Assembly (NCBI RefSeq): GCF_000021945.1
Contig: NC_011831.1
Coordinates: 186,001 to 250,000 of the forward strand
Direction: 5' to 3'
DNA: 64,000 bases
Source of the DNA: Chloroflexus aggregans DSM 9485
GTDB lineage: Bacteria; Chloroflexota; Chloroflexia; Chloroflexales; Chloroflexaceae
Positions within the stretch are counted from its first letter, which is position 1. Each line of letters begins with the position of its first letter. Of the stretch, positions 9,901-17,994 are shown piece after piece. Both the position numbers and the translations under genes were made by a program. The notes beneath the pieces are model-generated. The model did not search any database. It worked only from the letters and a program-made list of their open reading frames with translations, and was not told the DNA's origin.

Positions 9901-11506
9901 CACGGAGTGGGTCGATGGGAGGATTCGTCACTTCGGCAAAGCGCTGCTTAAAGAAGTGGAACAACGGGCGGCCCAGTTCCCACTGCGAAAGTGGTGGGAT
10001 CGGTGTGTCATCACCCATCGATCCAACCGGCTCATGACCGGTCATACCCATCGGCTTCAAGATGACGTTCAGCTCCTCGGAGGTATAGCCAAACGCCATT
10101 TGTAGTGGTTGGAGGTCTTCATCTACCGCTGTTGGTGTTTCCGGCAGGTCGGTAGGCAGATAACACAGATGCTCACTGAGCCACTCGGCATACGGCTGGC
10201 GCGATGCCAGGAGCGTCTTCACCTCACTATCGGTGTAAATCCGACCCGCGGCAACATCGACTGCCAACATCTGTCCGGGACCAAGTTTGCCTTTGCAGAC
10301 AATCCGCGTTTCGGGGATAGGAACGACCCCTACTTCTGAGCCGGAAACAACCAGGCCATCATCGGTAATGAGATAGCGAGCCGGGCGCAGACCATTGCGG
10401 TCGAGCGACGTACCAACGATGGTGCCATCGGAGAAGGCGAGTGCTGCCGGGCCATCCCATGGCTCGACCAAGCAAGCGTGATACTGGTAGAAAGCGCGCA
10501 GGGTCGGGTCGATATCTGAAACTTTTTCCCACGCTTCCGGTACCAACATTGCCACTGCGTGCCGAACATCACGTCCGGCCATTACCAGCAGCTCAAGCGT
10601 ATTATCGAGCATTGCCGAGTCGGAACCGTTCTCATCAATTACCGGCAACAGTTCACTCATCGACGGAGGACCATCGGGCAGAAAATCGTCCGGTAGGGTA
10701 ATCGCCTGCTCACGAGCACGCATCCAGTTTACGTTACCCTGCAACGTATTGATTTCACCGTTATGCGACAGCATACGGAACGGCTGGGCCCGATCCCAGG
10801 TAGGAAAGGTATTGGTGCTATAGCGTTGGTGATATACGGCCAGCGCAGTGGTGAAATCGGGATCGCGCAGGTCGAGGTAGAAATCGGCCAGGTGGGAACC
10901 GAGCAGCAATCCTTTGTACACTACGGTACGTGACGAGAACGAGGGAATGTATGCCGGCAAACCGGCCTGCCGGAAGCTTTTTTCCATTGCCTTACGCGCC
11001 AGAAAAATGGTGCGCTCGAAGGCACGGTCATCAAGACCTTGTGGGCGCCCTACGATAATCTGGCGGATGGTGGGCATCGCCTTACGCGCACGCTCACCGA
11101 GTACGTCCGGATCAATAGGGGTCTCGCGCCAGCGGAGCAAGGGCAAGCGATGTTTGTTCAGGGCCTGCTCAACCAGTGAGCAGGCCTTCGTACACTGCTC
11201 AGGATCGGCAGGCAAGAACAGCATACCAAGCGCGAGATCGGCATCGGCGACGGTTATCCCGATTGCGGCCAGCTCGCGCTGTAACAGACGGCGCGGTAGT
11301 TGGGTCAACACGCCGGCGCCATCACCGGTACGGGCGTCGTCGGCCACAGCACCGCGATGTTCAAGGCGGCCCAAAGCGGTCAGAGCCAGCTCAAGAATAT
11401 CGTGGCTTGCCCGACCGTTGACGCGAGCCACGAAACCGATGCCACAGGCATCGTGCTCAAAGCGCGGATCGTAAAGTCGGGCTGGGTCTCGCGCAGGAAG
11501 GTACAT
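6905..11506 (-). CDS. gltB: Glutamate synthase, large subunit
   Basis: A 1533-residue protein, normal for the bacterial alpha subunit, which makes two glutamates from glutamine and 2-oxoglutarate. ATG 11506 gives MYLPARDPARLYDP and follows AAGGAACC; the longer frame to 11572 runs into a leader hairpin. Cys21 in HDACGIGF would be the class II amidotransferase nucleophile after removal of a 20-residue propeptide. Further on come the central linker, the FMN-binding synthase barrel (GGTGASPLSSIKNAG), a Cys cluster CHNNTCPVGIATQ near residues 1145-1160 that binds 3Fe-4S, and the C-terminal GXGXG beta-helix. No gltD small subunit is adjacent. Transcribed alone, with its own terminator. Confidence 0.97.
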   Translation of the reverse strand: MYLPARDPARLYDPRFEHDACGIGFVARVNGRASHDILELALTALGRLEHRGAVADDARTGDGAGVLTQLPRRLLQRELAAIGITVADADLALGMLFLPADPEQCTKACSLVEQALNKHRLPLLRWRETPIDPDVLGERARKAMPTIRQIIVGRPQGLDDRAFERTIFLARKAMEKSFRQAGLPAYIPSFSSRTVVYKGLLLGSHLADFYLDLRDPDFTTALAVYHQRYSTNTFPTWDRAQPFRMLSHNGEINTLQGNVNWMRAREQAITLPDDFLPDGPPSMSELLPVIDENGSDSAMLDNTLELLVMAGRDVRHAVAMLVPEAWEKVSDIDPTLRAFYQYHACLVEPWDGPAALAFSDGTIVGTSLDRNGLRPARYLITDDGLVVSGSEVGVVPIPETRIVCKGKLGPGQMLAVDVAAGRIYTDSEVKTLLASRQPYAEWLSEHLCYLPTDLPETPTAVDEDLQPLQMAFGYTSEELNVILKPMGMTGHEPVGSMGDDTPIPPLSQWELGRPLFHFFKQRFAEVTNPPIDPLREELVMSLSVGIGRRRSILLETPEHAHLLQLTSPILTDAQLQAIRDQTDPLLRSVTISLLFPAHHITTEQMLKALERVSEEAAAAVSDGAAIVILSDRGVNAEQAALPILLATGAVHHHLIRTGLRSRVSLLVETGEAREVHHIAALIGYGAEAINPYLALASVRRITIERDAVRQRAEHGVSHKAVEPYQHALAVEAERHFIHALEKGLLKIMSKMGISTLDSYCGAQIFEAVGLAQEVIDRCFTGTPSRVGGISFGRIARDLAVRHSRAFKTERVILPHPGFYKFKKDGEYHAFSPAVVHALHKAVRNPHALNGDSTGPTVSREGYAIYRVYVDLVNNRPPTEPRDLLEFVPAGPPVPIDEVEPIESIVKRFSTAAMSHGSTSSEAHETLSIAMNRLGAMANSGEGGEAPERYHDERNSRIKQVASGRFGVTPAYLASASELQIKMAQGAKPGEGGQLPGHKVNEEIARIRHTVPGVALISPPPHHDIYSIEDLAQLIYDLKQVNPNARVSVKLVATTGVGTVAAGVVKGYADTILISGHAGGTGASPLSSIKNAGIPWELGLAETQQTLILNGLRERVRLRADGGLKTGRDVVIAALLGADEFSFGTAALVAEGCIMARACHNNTCPVGIATQRADLRAKFPGKPEMIMAFFRYLAQEVREILASLGLRSIDEAVGRTDLLRQRKVGVESADMLDMTPVLGAASLIGYGPIRHNGKPNSLPAEESLNDRIMHDASAALDASGPVRLQYQINNCDRSVGARLAGAIGQMYGDKGLPANTITITFHGHAGQSFGAFNAPGMTLRLIGDANDYVGKGMAGGLITIAPPPEAQYVWHENVIAGNTLLYGATGGELYVAGRVGERFAVRNSGATAVVEGIGDHGCEYMTGGTVVVLGPTGRNFGAGMTGGVAYVLDEQGTFAQRYNPQLVELRPLSDRDEMRLRDLIRRHVELTKSLRGSEILARWDRYRHLFLTVRPRDAVAQIEAAAEGTEEPTKAHAA

Positions 11507-11850
11507 TGCTGGTTCCTTGATCTTCACTAATAAAAACGGATGCCAAAGGTACAAAGAAACACGCGCTCGCACGACCTCGGCAACGAGGAGGTGCGAGCGC
11601 GCTCTCGCTTTTGCAATTGCAGTGATACGGTGCGAGTGCGTCGTGTCACCACAACGTTCGCACGTAGCAGAAAACTCTTAAATAATGATAAAAATGGAAG
11701 ATACAGGGAAGCGCCACGCTCTGTCTTTGAGCGTGATCACTGTACCGCCCGGTACACCTACACATCACTGTTGTCGTGGATTATTGCCTTGTAATATACC
11801 GCTCTTGGGCGTTTGTGTCAAGCAATGTGTACAAATAGACCAAACACACC
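11507..11850 (-). promoter_or_regulatory. gltB leader and promoter region with two hairpins
   Basis: 344 bases without a credible gene. Two stem-loops would be in the minus-strand transcript. 11563-11600: ten perfect pairs (GCGCTCGCAC/GTGCGAGCGC) with four further pairs inside (CCTC/GAGG). 11715-11735: seven pairs (CACGCTC/GAGCGTG). The larger one ends 57 bases before the gltB ATG; on the minus strand its 5' arm region carries ACCTCCTC, complementary to a Shine-Dalgarno, and it is followed by GTGTTTCTTTG, weakly terminator-like. I could not fix a promoter. This could be an attenuator, but only the pairing is seen. Confidence 0.45.
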
Positions 11851-12714
11851 CTACTCGCCGGTGAGACGACGTAATTCTTCGACTAAGCGGCGTGCCTCTG
11901 GTGAAAGGTTGGTAGGCAAGACGGCACTTACCGTCACATACAGATCGCCGTACTGTGGGCTGTGCATCAGTGGCATGCCTTGGCCGGTAATCCGAAACAC
12001 ACGACCGTTTTGCGTCTGCGGCGGAATGGTGAGGGTAAGCGTTTTACCCGATAACAAAGGAAGCTGAACTTGCCCACCGAGGAGCAGGGTGTACATACTG
12101 ACCGGTACGGTCGTGTATAAATCTCCGGCTTTACGTTCAAAGCGGGAATGCGGTGTAACCGTCACTACCAGATACAGATCACCGCGGCGGCCACCGTTCA
12201 GTCCGGGCGCACCTTCTCCTGGAACTCGTACCCGCTTGCCGGTATCGATCCCGGCGGGGATTTTTACCGTGATTGTGCGTAGTGTGCCATTCGGGTTGGC
12301 AAATTGGAGGGTACGCTGAGTCCCGTGATAGGCTTCTTCGAGCGTTAGCTCAACCGGTTGCTCGACATCTTGACCGTCAAGGCGAACATTAAACCCACTA
12401 CCGCCTGTGCGGCGGTTGCCAAAAAGCGTTTCAAACAGGTCGGCAAAGTCCGTTTGACTACTGAAATCGACACCGCCAAAACCGGTTTGTTCATAGCGAT
12501 GAAACTCGCTACCGAAGCGGTCATATTTTGCACGCTGTTCTTTATCTGAGAGTACTTGATACGCTTCGTTGATTTCCTTGAAACGGGCTTCAGCGGTTGG
12601 GTCACCTCTGTTCACATCGGGGTGGTATTTGCGTGCAAGTCGCCGATACGCTCGCTTGATCTCATCATCACTAGCATTGCGGCTAACGCCGAGTACTTGA
12701 TAATAATCCTTCAT
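11851..12714 (-). CDS. DnaJ-like co-chaperone without zinc finger (CbpA type)
   Basis: A 287-residue J-protein. The N-terminal J domain (residues 4-68) has the HPD motif at 31-33 (YHPDVN), needed to stimulate DnaK ATPase. A short Gly/Phe linker follows (TGFGGVDF, RRTGGSGF), then two C-terminal substrate-binding beta domains, for example VELTLEEAYHGTQRTLQF. The four CxxCxGxG zinc repeats of true DnaJ are absent, so it is a class II/CbpA-like protein. No dnaK or grpE nearby. No inverted repeat of the CIRCE type was seen upstream. Confidence 0.9.
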   Translation of the reverse strand: MKDYYQVLGVSRNASDDEIKRAYRRLARKYHPDVNRGDPTAEARFKEINEAYQVLSDKEQRAKYDRFGSEFHRYEQTGFGGVDFSSQTDFADLFETLFGNRRTGGSGFNVRLDGQDVEQPVELTLEEAYHGTQRTLQFANPNGTLRTITVKIPAGIDTGKRVRVPGEGAPGLNGGRRGDLYLVVTVTPHSRFERKAGDLYTTVPVSMYTLLLGGQVQLPLLSGKTLTLTIPPQTQNGRVFRITGQGMPLMHSPQYGDLYVTVSAVLPTNLSPEARRLVEELRRLTGE

Positions 12715-12815
12715 ACCACCGCCCTGCGCTGTTGGGAAGTTGTTGCAAGCGTAATTGTAGAGAGCGCTGCTGGTGGCGTCAAGGTAGGTGTGTTAGATCT
12801 CTGTTAGCATAACAA

Positions 12816-12839
12816 TGGCGCGGGGTTTACTCCGCGCCA
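12816..12839 (-). terminator. Stem-loop terminator after winged-helix gene
   Basis: An 8-bp perfect GC-rich stem (TGGCGCGG/CCGCGCCA) with an 8-base loop, 27 bases after the stop of the minus-strand gene starting at 13250. Followed on that strand by TTGTTATG, only a short T-rich tract. It separates this gene from the DnaJ-like gene. Confidence 0.6.
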
Positions 12840-12866
12840 GAATGAACTTGCCGCCGCAACTGATTG

Positions 12867-13250
12867 TCAGGCAAACTCGAAACGTTCGAGTTCGTACCGA
12901 CGGAAGGCGGCAAATGCGGCAAGATCGCGGATCCGGCGCTGAATGAGATCACGTTCAAGTGGATCGTTGTAGCTCCGCACCAAACGCCGGATCGCCTCGT
13001 GCCACTCCGGCGGTGGTGTGTAGCGGTATAATGGTTCACCACCGACCGATTTGTTGACGGCCAGAAAGCCGGCGGCGGTCAGCTCGTCAAGTGCTTGTTG
13101 GATACTCCAAATATCACGGAAGAGCCGCTCGGCAATGGCAGTCGCCGTTAGCTCACAGCGTGGATGTTCGTGAAACATAAGGAGCAAATGCAATTTTTCC
13201 GGTGTATCGAGCACTTGCTCTAGCAAACGTTGCACGTGTGGGTCGATCAT
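12867..13250 (-). CDS. Winged-helix DNA-binding protein, MarR-like fold (putative regulator)
   Basis: A 127-residue protein starting MIDPHVQRLLEQVLDTPEK, preceded by AGAAGGAGCAGCACT, a strong ribosome site that decides the start (13250, not 13286). Residues 20-75 read as a winged helix: FHEHPRCELTATAIAERLFRDIWSIQQALDELTAAGFLAVN, with a wing near GEPLYRYTP. The C-terminal 45 residues are charged and helical. It could be a transcription regulator, but no ligand or target is visible. Monocistronic, divergent from asd. Confidence 0.65.
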   Translation of the reverse strand: MIDPHVQRLLEQVLDTPEKLHLLLMFHEHPRCELTATAIAERLFRDIWSIQQALDELTAAGFLAVNKSVGGEPLYRYTPPPEWHEAIRRLVRSYNDPLERDLIQRRIRDLAAFAAFRRYELERFEFA

Positions 13251-13464
13251 AGTGCTGCTCCTTCTGGGGTGATCGGCAATGATCACGGGCTAAGGAAAGA
13301 TGAAACCAACGACTCCTACGTCGTGGGAGGAGCGCAACACGGGGATGAGATGAAAATTGTTTCATAGCTCACAGAGATTATACACGATTATTTAACGAAT
13401 TGCCATACTTTTGCCGACTTTTTTTATAACAAAAGTGAGTAAACGACAACCAATTTAGTTGTTT

Positions 13465-13491
13465 TTGCAACCGTTCGCACATGAGTATAAT
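13465..13491 (+). promoter_or_regulatory. Sigma70-type promoter of asd
   Basis: TTGCAA (13465-13470) and TATAAT (13486-13491) with a 15-base spacer, slightly short. The -10 is perfect. An ideal AGGAGG at 13515-13520 lies six bases before the asd ATG at 13527. Confidence 0.6.
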
Positions 13492-13526
13492 AGAGCCGAT
13501 TGTAATCGTTCGATAGGAGGTTTTTG

Positions 13527-14573
13527 ATGGCAGCGATCCCAGTTGCAGTTCTAGGCGCGACAGGCGCGGTGGGGCAACGTTTTATCCAGTTGCTCGATAA
13601 GCATCCGCTGTTTCAGGTAGTAGCTCTCACGGGGAGTGAGCGAAGCGCAGGGAAGAAATATCGTGAGGTTTGCCGGTGGGTCCTCGATACGCCAATGCCA
13701 CCGGAAGTGGCTCATCTGACGGTACTAGATGCCGAAGCCGATGTGCCGGCACAACTAGTATTCTCGGCTTTGCCTAGCAATGTTGCCGGCCCGATTGAAC
13801 AACGGCTGGCGGCTGCCGGCCATATTGTCTGCTCCAACGCTTCTAATCATCGCATGGAGCCGGACGTACCGTTGGTGATTCCTGAAGTTAATCCCGATCA
13901 CCTTAATCTCATCGCAGTGCAGCGCCGCCGGCGAGGTTGGTCGGGTGCGATTGTGACGAATCCAAACTGTACCTCGACCCCCGCAACGATGGTGTTACGT
14001 CCGTTGCTGGATACGTTTGGGGTGCGACGAATGTTGTTGGTAAGTATGCAGGCGTTGTCTGGGGCAGGATATCCCGGTGTCCCAAGCTACGATATTGTCG
14101 ATAACGTGATTCCCTTTATCGGCGGTGAAGAGCCAAAACTCGAAGTCGAACCGCAAAAGATGCTCGGCCAATTGCGCGATGACACCATCGTACCGGCCAG
14201 CTTCACTACTTCGGCACACTGCAATCGTGTGCCGGTGCTCGAAGGCCATCTCGTCTGTCTATCGATTGAGCTTGAGCGTAAGGCTAGCCCTGAGGAAGTC
14301 GCTGACGTGTTACGCGCGTTTCGTGGCTTGCCCCAAGAGTTGCGTCTACCAACGGCCCCTGAACAGCCGATCATCGTGCGCGATGAACCTGATCGACCTC
14401 AGCCACGTCGTGATCGCGATGCCGGTCGTGGTATGGCAACGGTGGTTGGTCGGATTCGGCCTTGTTCACTCTTCGGTATCAAACTGATCGCGTTGAGCCA
14501 CAATACCATTCGTGGTGCAGCCGGTGCTTCAATTCTCAACGCTGAACTCATGCATGCACAGGGGTGGCTATGA
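13527..14573 (+). CDS. asd: Aspartate-semialdehyde dehydrogenase
   Basis: A 348-residue enzyme reducing aspartyl phosphate to aspartate semialdehyde for lysine, threonine and methionine synthesis. N-terminal NADP motif GATGAVGQRF; SNASNHRMEPDVPLVIPEVN; catalytic Cys in TNPNCTSTP; substrate-binding SAHCNRVPVLEGH. The sequence type is the archaeal/fungal-like branch rather than the E. coli branch. ATG 13527 is chosen over TTG 13524 because of the AGGAGG spacing. Its stop overlaps the next start (ATGA at 14570). Confidence 0.95.
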   Translation: MAAIPVAVLGATGAVGQRFIQLLDKHPLFQVVALTGSERSAGKKYREVCRWVLDTPMPPEVAHLTVLDAEADVPAQLVFSALPSNVAGPIEQRLAAAGHIVCSNASNHRMEPDVPLVIPEVNPDHLNLIAVQRRRRGWSGAIVTNPNCTSTPATMVLRPLLDTFGVRRMLLVSMQALSGAGYPGVPSYDIVDNVIPFIGGEEPKLEVEPQKMLGQLRDDTIVPASFTTSAHCNRVPVLEGHLVCLSIELERKASPEEVADVLRAFRGLPQELRLPTAPEQPIIVRDEPDRPQPRRDRDAGRGMATVVGRIRPCSLFGIKLIALSHNTIRGAAGASILNAELMHAQGWL

Positions 14574-15622
14574 GCGTGCGGGCAACGATTGCTGATTTAA
14601 CCGATGATCGCGTGATCTATCGCGATTTACAGCCGTGCGACCCCAACTTACCTTCCTTGTCAATGCTGCGCGCCGAATTGGGGCTGCCGGCAAACGTTAC
14701 GCCACGTAAGCGCGATGTGGCCTACGCTCGTGTGATAGTAGCCCTCGCCCAGGCAGCGCAGGCGCTCCGTAACGGTCCACCGCTGACAACGGTGGTGGTG
14801 ATCGGTGATACAGAAAATGACCGGCTGCTGACCGTTCATCTCCAGAGTCTTAACGAGGTAGTTACCTATGGGTTCATCGGCGTGGATCGTCCGGTAGCAC
14901 CGGCGACACTCGAGTGGAACGATGTGGTTGCTACCGCAACCCGATGGGCGCTGGTTCATGAATGGGCCGCAGAACTCACGGCGCGTGGCGTGAATTGGTC
15001 CCAAACAGCGATACTTATCGATATTGATAAAACGTTGCTCGGACCGCGCGGTCGCTCGGACGGAGCCATTGACGATGCCCGTGCTGAGGCGGCGTTGATC
15101 GTAGCGACTGAGTTGTTAGGAGACCAATTCGATCGGGCGTTGTTTCGCCGGAATTATACGGAGTTATGCCGTCGCGAATGGCATGCTCTCACGCTTGACA
15201 ATCAAGACTACACCGTTGCTATTGCCCTATTTGCGACAATTGCAGTGTTTGATTTACCGGCCATCGAAGTGCAGCTTGCCGCCGGTCTCTCACCAACGTT
15301 GTTGGAATTGTTAGTCGCTGCCCAACAGGTACCGGCTGAATTGCAACCGTTGCGTAAGCAGTTGATCGAACGGATTGAAGCAGGGGACCCAACGCCGTTT
15401 GTCCAGTTTCGCCGTGCTGAGTTGGTGACGACCGCAGCGCGTATGGCCGATGGTCGATTGACGCTGAGTAATGAGCTATTCCGCTTGGGACGCGCATTAC
15501 AAGAGCAAGGTGCGCTCGTGCTGGCTGCTTCTGATAAGCCGGCCGAATCGGCCTTACCATCGCCCGAACAGATGGCTGCCGGTCTGTTACCGCTCCATCG
15601 CATCCCGGCAATACTCGATTAG
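14570..15622 (+). CDS. HAD-like protein of unknown function
   Basis: A 350-residue protein, translationally coupled to asd by an ATGA overlap. The one clear motif is ILIDIDKTLLGPRG around residues 143-156, which matches HAD motif I (DxDxT). The rest is alpha-helical, and a late segment, QGALVLAASDKPAESALPS, could be motif II/III-like. If active, it would be a phosphatase or phosphotransferase on an unknown substrate. The coupling hints at amino-acid metabolism but proves nothing. Confidence 0.6.
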   Translation: MSVRATIADLTDDRVIYRDLQPCDPNLPSLSMLRAELGLPANVTPRKRDVAYARVIVALAQAAQALRNGPPLTTVVVIGDTENDRLLTVHLQSLNEVVTYGFIGVDRPVAPATLEWNDVVATATRWALVHEWAAELTARGVNWSQTAILIDIDKTLLGPRGRSDGAIDDARAEAALIVATELLGDQFDRALFRRNYTELCRREWHALTLDNQDYTVAIALFATIAVFDLPAIEVQLAAGLSPTLLELLVAAQQVPAELQPLRKQLIERIEAGDPTPFVQFRRAELVTTAARMADGRLTLSNELFRLGRALQEQGALVLAASDKPAESALPSPEQMAAGLLPLHRIPAILD

Positions 15623-15644
15623 ATCGGCCGATAGCAAAATCGCT

Positions 15645-15683
15645 ACCGCTATGGTTGGTTGCCGCGACACCAACCATAGTGGT
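15645..15683. terminator. Bidirectional terminator between convergent genes
   Basis: A stem of 15 pairs with one G-U (ACCGCTATGGTTGGT against ACCAACCATAGTGGT), loop of nine bases. It lies between the HAD-like gene and the receiver gene that converge here. There is no strong T-run on either strand. Confidence 0.55.
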
Positions 15684-15712
15684 CTGTTGTTGCCAAACAA
15701 CAAGCTGTGGTG

Positions 15713-16138
15713 CTAACCATTGACGGCCCGCTCGTGAACGGTGTGGGTGACCGGCAAGAGCTGTCTGATCCGTTCGATTAGCTCGTCGAGGAAGAAGGGC
15801 TTCGTTATGTAGCCGTTAACGGCTGCTTCGGCAGCGGCTTGTCGTACCTCGGCCGAGTCGTAGGCCGTGACGATTAAGGTTGGTGGATGATAGCCGCGTG
15901 CATGGAGTTCCTTGATCAGGCGAACCCCGTTCATACCGCGTAGATTGTAGTCGGTAATTAAGATATCGAATGGGTGTGCCGCCCAGCGTTCGAGACCTTC
16001 TTCAGCGCTAAGAACACTGGTAAATTCGTAGGGAATGCCAAGACCACGCATGGCCACTTCAATAATGCGCCCAATATGGTTGTCATCCTCCACGAGAAGA
16101 ATGCGCACAGGTTGATTTGGATGAGATACCGCTGTCAT
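15713..16138 (-). CDS. Single-domain response regulator (receiver)
   Basis: A 141-residue CheY-like receiver without output domain. The acidic pair is in ILLVEDDNH, the phospho-acceptor Asp in ILITDYNLRGMNG, the Thr in LIVTAYDS and the Lys in YITKPFFLDEL, so all key residues are present. ATG 16138 follows GGGAGAGGGGAAGT. No histidine kinase is nearby. It probably acts through protein contacts in a phosphorelay or in motility. Confidence 0.93.
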   Translation of the reverse strand: MTAVSHPNQPVRILLVEDDNHIGRIIEVAMRGLGIPYEFTSVLSAEEGLERWAAHPFDILITDYNLRGMNGVRLIKELHARGYHPPTLIVTAYDSAEVRQAAAEAAVNGYITKPFFLDELIERIRQLLPVTHTVHERAVNG

Positions 16139-16311
16139 ACTTCCCCTCTCCCGATCCCTGCGCCATTGCAAAGTCGGAGGACAGAGGTAGCGCCGGTGAC
16201 AATAGTACTTTTTTCCCACTCTCAGTATAGCACATGGTTTACCAGTTGTCATAACAATTTTATTACTCTATTGTGCATTCTAAGTAAATAATGAGAACAT
16301 CAGATAAGGCT

Positions 16312-16340
16312 TTGACAAGCCATGCAAGCGAATCTATAAT
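16312..16340 (+). promoter_or_regulatory. Consensus sigma70 promoter of cruF
   Basis: TTGACA (16312-16317), 17-base spacer, TATAAT (16335-16340): a perfect match in both hexamers and spacing. The predicted start of transcription is near 16347, giving a leader of about 17 bases to ATG 16364, or 47 to the alternative ATG 16394. Confidence 0.85.
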
Positions 16341-16363
16341 CAGAATAGGGGTCGCCAAATGGT

Positions 16364-17251
16364 ATGACCCGTCTGATAGGGATATATCGACTTATGTTTT
16401 TCGATCAAAGTTTTCAACAGCAATTACGTCGAATTTCCACTATTTTCCTGGTCGTTTACCTCTTCATCTACCCCTTTGCAATCGTATTGGTCGCGTTTGA
16501 TCAGGTTCCGGTGTGGGGAACATGGATGGGTGGTGCGCTACTGATCTTACAAGGCGCACTGATGGGGATGTGGTTGACGGTTCGTTACCATTGGTATGGC
16601 GCCGTTGCGAGCGCCTTGATCCTGATCATTTCGTGGGCAGTGGAGCATATCGGCGCAACGACCGGCTTTCCCTTTGGGAGCTATTCATACACCGATGTGT
16701 TGCAACCACAGATTTTTGGGGTCGTGCCGCTGGCTATTCCCTTCGCATGGCTGTTGATCGTGGTCGCGGCAGTTGGTGTCGCCGAGCGGCTGTTTCATCG
16801 TGATAGCCGACCGGTCGATGATCGGTATCTGCACCCAACGCGCGTGTTGACGGCGGCGTCGTTTGCGTTATTACTTGACGTAACTATCGAGCCGTTCGCC
16901 GTCTATATCAACCGCTACTGGGTGTGGGCGAGCGACGAGAGCGGTTTTTATTACGGTATTCCGGTTTCTAACTTTGTCGCGTGGTGGGTGACAAGCCTGA
17001 TTTTGTCGTGGGTATTGTTGAGCTTACGGCGGAGTGCCGCCCGCAAAGGACAGGTACCGCGACCCTTTATGCAGTGGCTGCCACCGACTCTCTATCTAAC
17101 CAATCTGACGATGTTCGTCGTGGTGAATCTGGCGCGTGGGCAGGTGCTGCCGGCGTTGATCGGCGGTGTGATTATGCTCGTGCTCGTAGGCGATTGGCTG
17201 CTGCCGCGGCTGGCCCGTCGTCTGCGCCGCCTCGCCGAAACCAACCCCTGA
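16364..17251 (+). CDS. cruF: Carotenoid 1,2-hydratase-type membrane protein (DUF422)
   Basis: A 295-residue protein with about eight membrane helices and the DUF422/CruF signature: SWAVEHIGATTGFPFGSYSYTD split around conserved E-H and G-x-P-F-G-x-Y, and LLDVTIEPFAV. CruF-type enzymes hydrate the psi end of gamma-carotene or lycopene; in Chloroflexaceae the product is glucosylated and acylated. ATG 16364 is used; ATG 16394 also has an AGGGAT ahead and would remove ten residues. Its last 80 bases overlap, on the other strand, the end of an acyltransferase gene. Function is inferred from family, not from direct evidence. Confidence 0.85.
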   Translation: MTRLIGIYRLMFFDQSFQQQLRRISTIFLVVYLFIYPFAIVLVAFDQVPVWGTWMGGALLILQGALMGMWLTVRYHWYGAVASALILIISWAVEHIGATTGFPFGSYSYTDVLQPQIFGVVPLAIPFAWLLIVVAAVGVAERLFHRDSRPVDDRYLHPTRVLTAASFALLLDVTIEPFAVYINRYWVWASDESGFYYGIPVSNFVAWWVTSLILSWVLLSLRRSAARKGQVPRPFMQWLPPTLYLTNLTMFVVVNLARGQVLPALIGGVIMLVLVGDWLLPRLARRLRRLAETNP

Positions 17252-17978
17252 CTGTGTCCCAGATGCGGTCGATGCCCCAGCGTCCGACGAGCAACGGCTG
17301 AAATGTACCTAGCCGTTGCTCGATAACATCGGCCCGTAGGCGGTCGACGGCATCGGTAAGGTGTGTCGCGATGTCGGCTCGGATTGCTTCGATGTCATCG
17401 CGACTGGCCGGTGGGTGCGGCGGCCCGATCTGGATAAAGGCGTGGGGCCATTGCTGGCCGAGAAATTCATAGCGCAGGGCTATTGGGCACAATGTCACGT
17501 CGCGAACGAGTGCGGCAATCCGGGCAATACCCGGATAGATGGTGAGTGGACGGTAGTCATTGGCCTCAATCCGGCCCTGTGGAAAAATGTAGAGGGCACG
17601 ATCGCGTCGTTCACGCAACAGGTTGGCGGCATAGATTTGCGCACGTTGTGCATCTTCAGGGTCGTGGCGATTGACCGAGAACGCACCACACCACGTAAAG
17701 AAGCGGTAGGCACGGAGCTGGCGCTCTTCCATCATCAGGTAACTGTCAAACGCGCGATGCATGATGGCCCGGTGAATCAACATCATCATATAACCGTCCC
17801 ACCACGCTGAATGGTTAAGATAGAAGATGTATGGTCCGCGCTGTGGATCAGGTCTTGGGCCATATTGGGCAAACCAGACATGATCGAAGCTACGTTTGAG
17901 CGCGGGGCGGGCGAGCAGATAATAGATGGCTTCGTCGCCGAGCCAGAACTTGTGGGCAGGAATGTGTGGCGTGATCAT
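17172..17978 (-). CDS. PlsC-type acyltransferase
   Basis: A 268-residue acyltransferase with motif I NHSAWWD (residues 55-61), motif III FPQGRI (132-137, the usual FPEG having Q) and motif IV YPGIARIA (148-155). It would transfer an acyl chain onto a lipid or lipid-like alcohol at the membrane. ATG 17978 lies 16 bases after the upstream stop; no strong ribosome site is seen and a start at 18020 would overlap. Third gene of a dus operon. Because it overlaps cruF, a role like CruD (acylating carotenoid glucoside) is possible, but a general glycerophospholipid acyltransferase fits equally. Confidence 0.85.
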   Translation of the reverse strand: MITPHIPAHKFWLGDEAIYYLLARPALKRSFDHVWFAQYGPRPDPQRGPYIFYLNHSAWWDGYMMMLIHRAIMHRAFDSYLMMEERQLRAYRFFTWCGAFSVNRHDPEDAQRAQIYAANLLRERRDRALYIFPQGRIEANDYRPLTIYPGIARIAALVRDVTLCPIALRYEFLGQQWPHAFIQIGPPHPPASRDDIEAIRADIATHLTDAVDRLRADVIEQRLGTFQPLLVGRWGIDRIWDTVRGWFRRGGADDGPAAAAANRLRARA

Positions 17979-17994
17979 AGGAGCGCGACATTCA

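Noticed and set aside
13290-13526. CIRCE-type heat-shock operator near the DnaJ-like gene
   Set aside because: No TTAGCACTC-N9-GAGTGCTAA inverted repeat was found here or before 12714.
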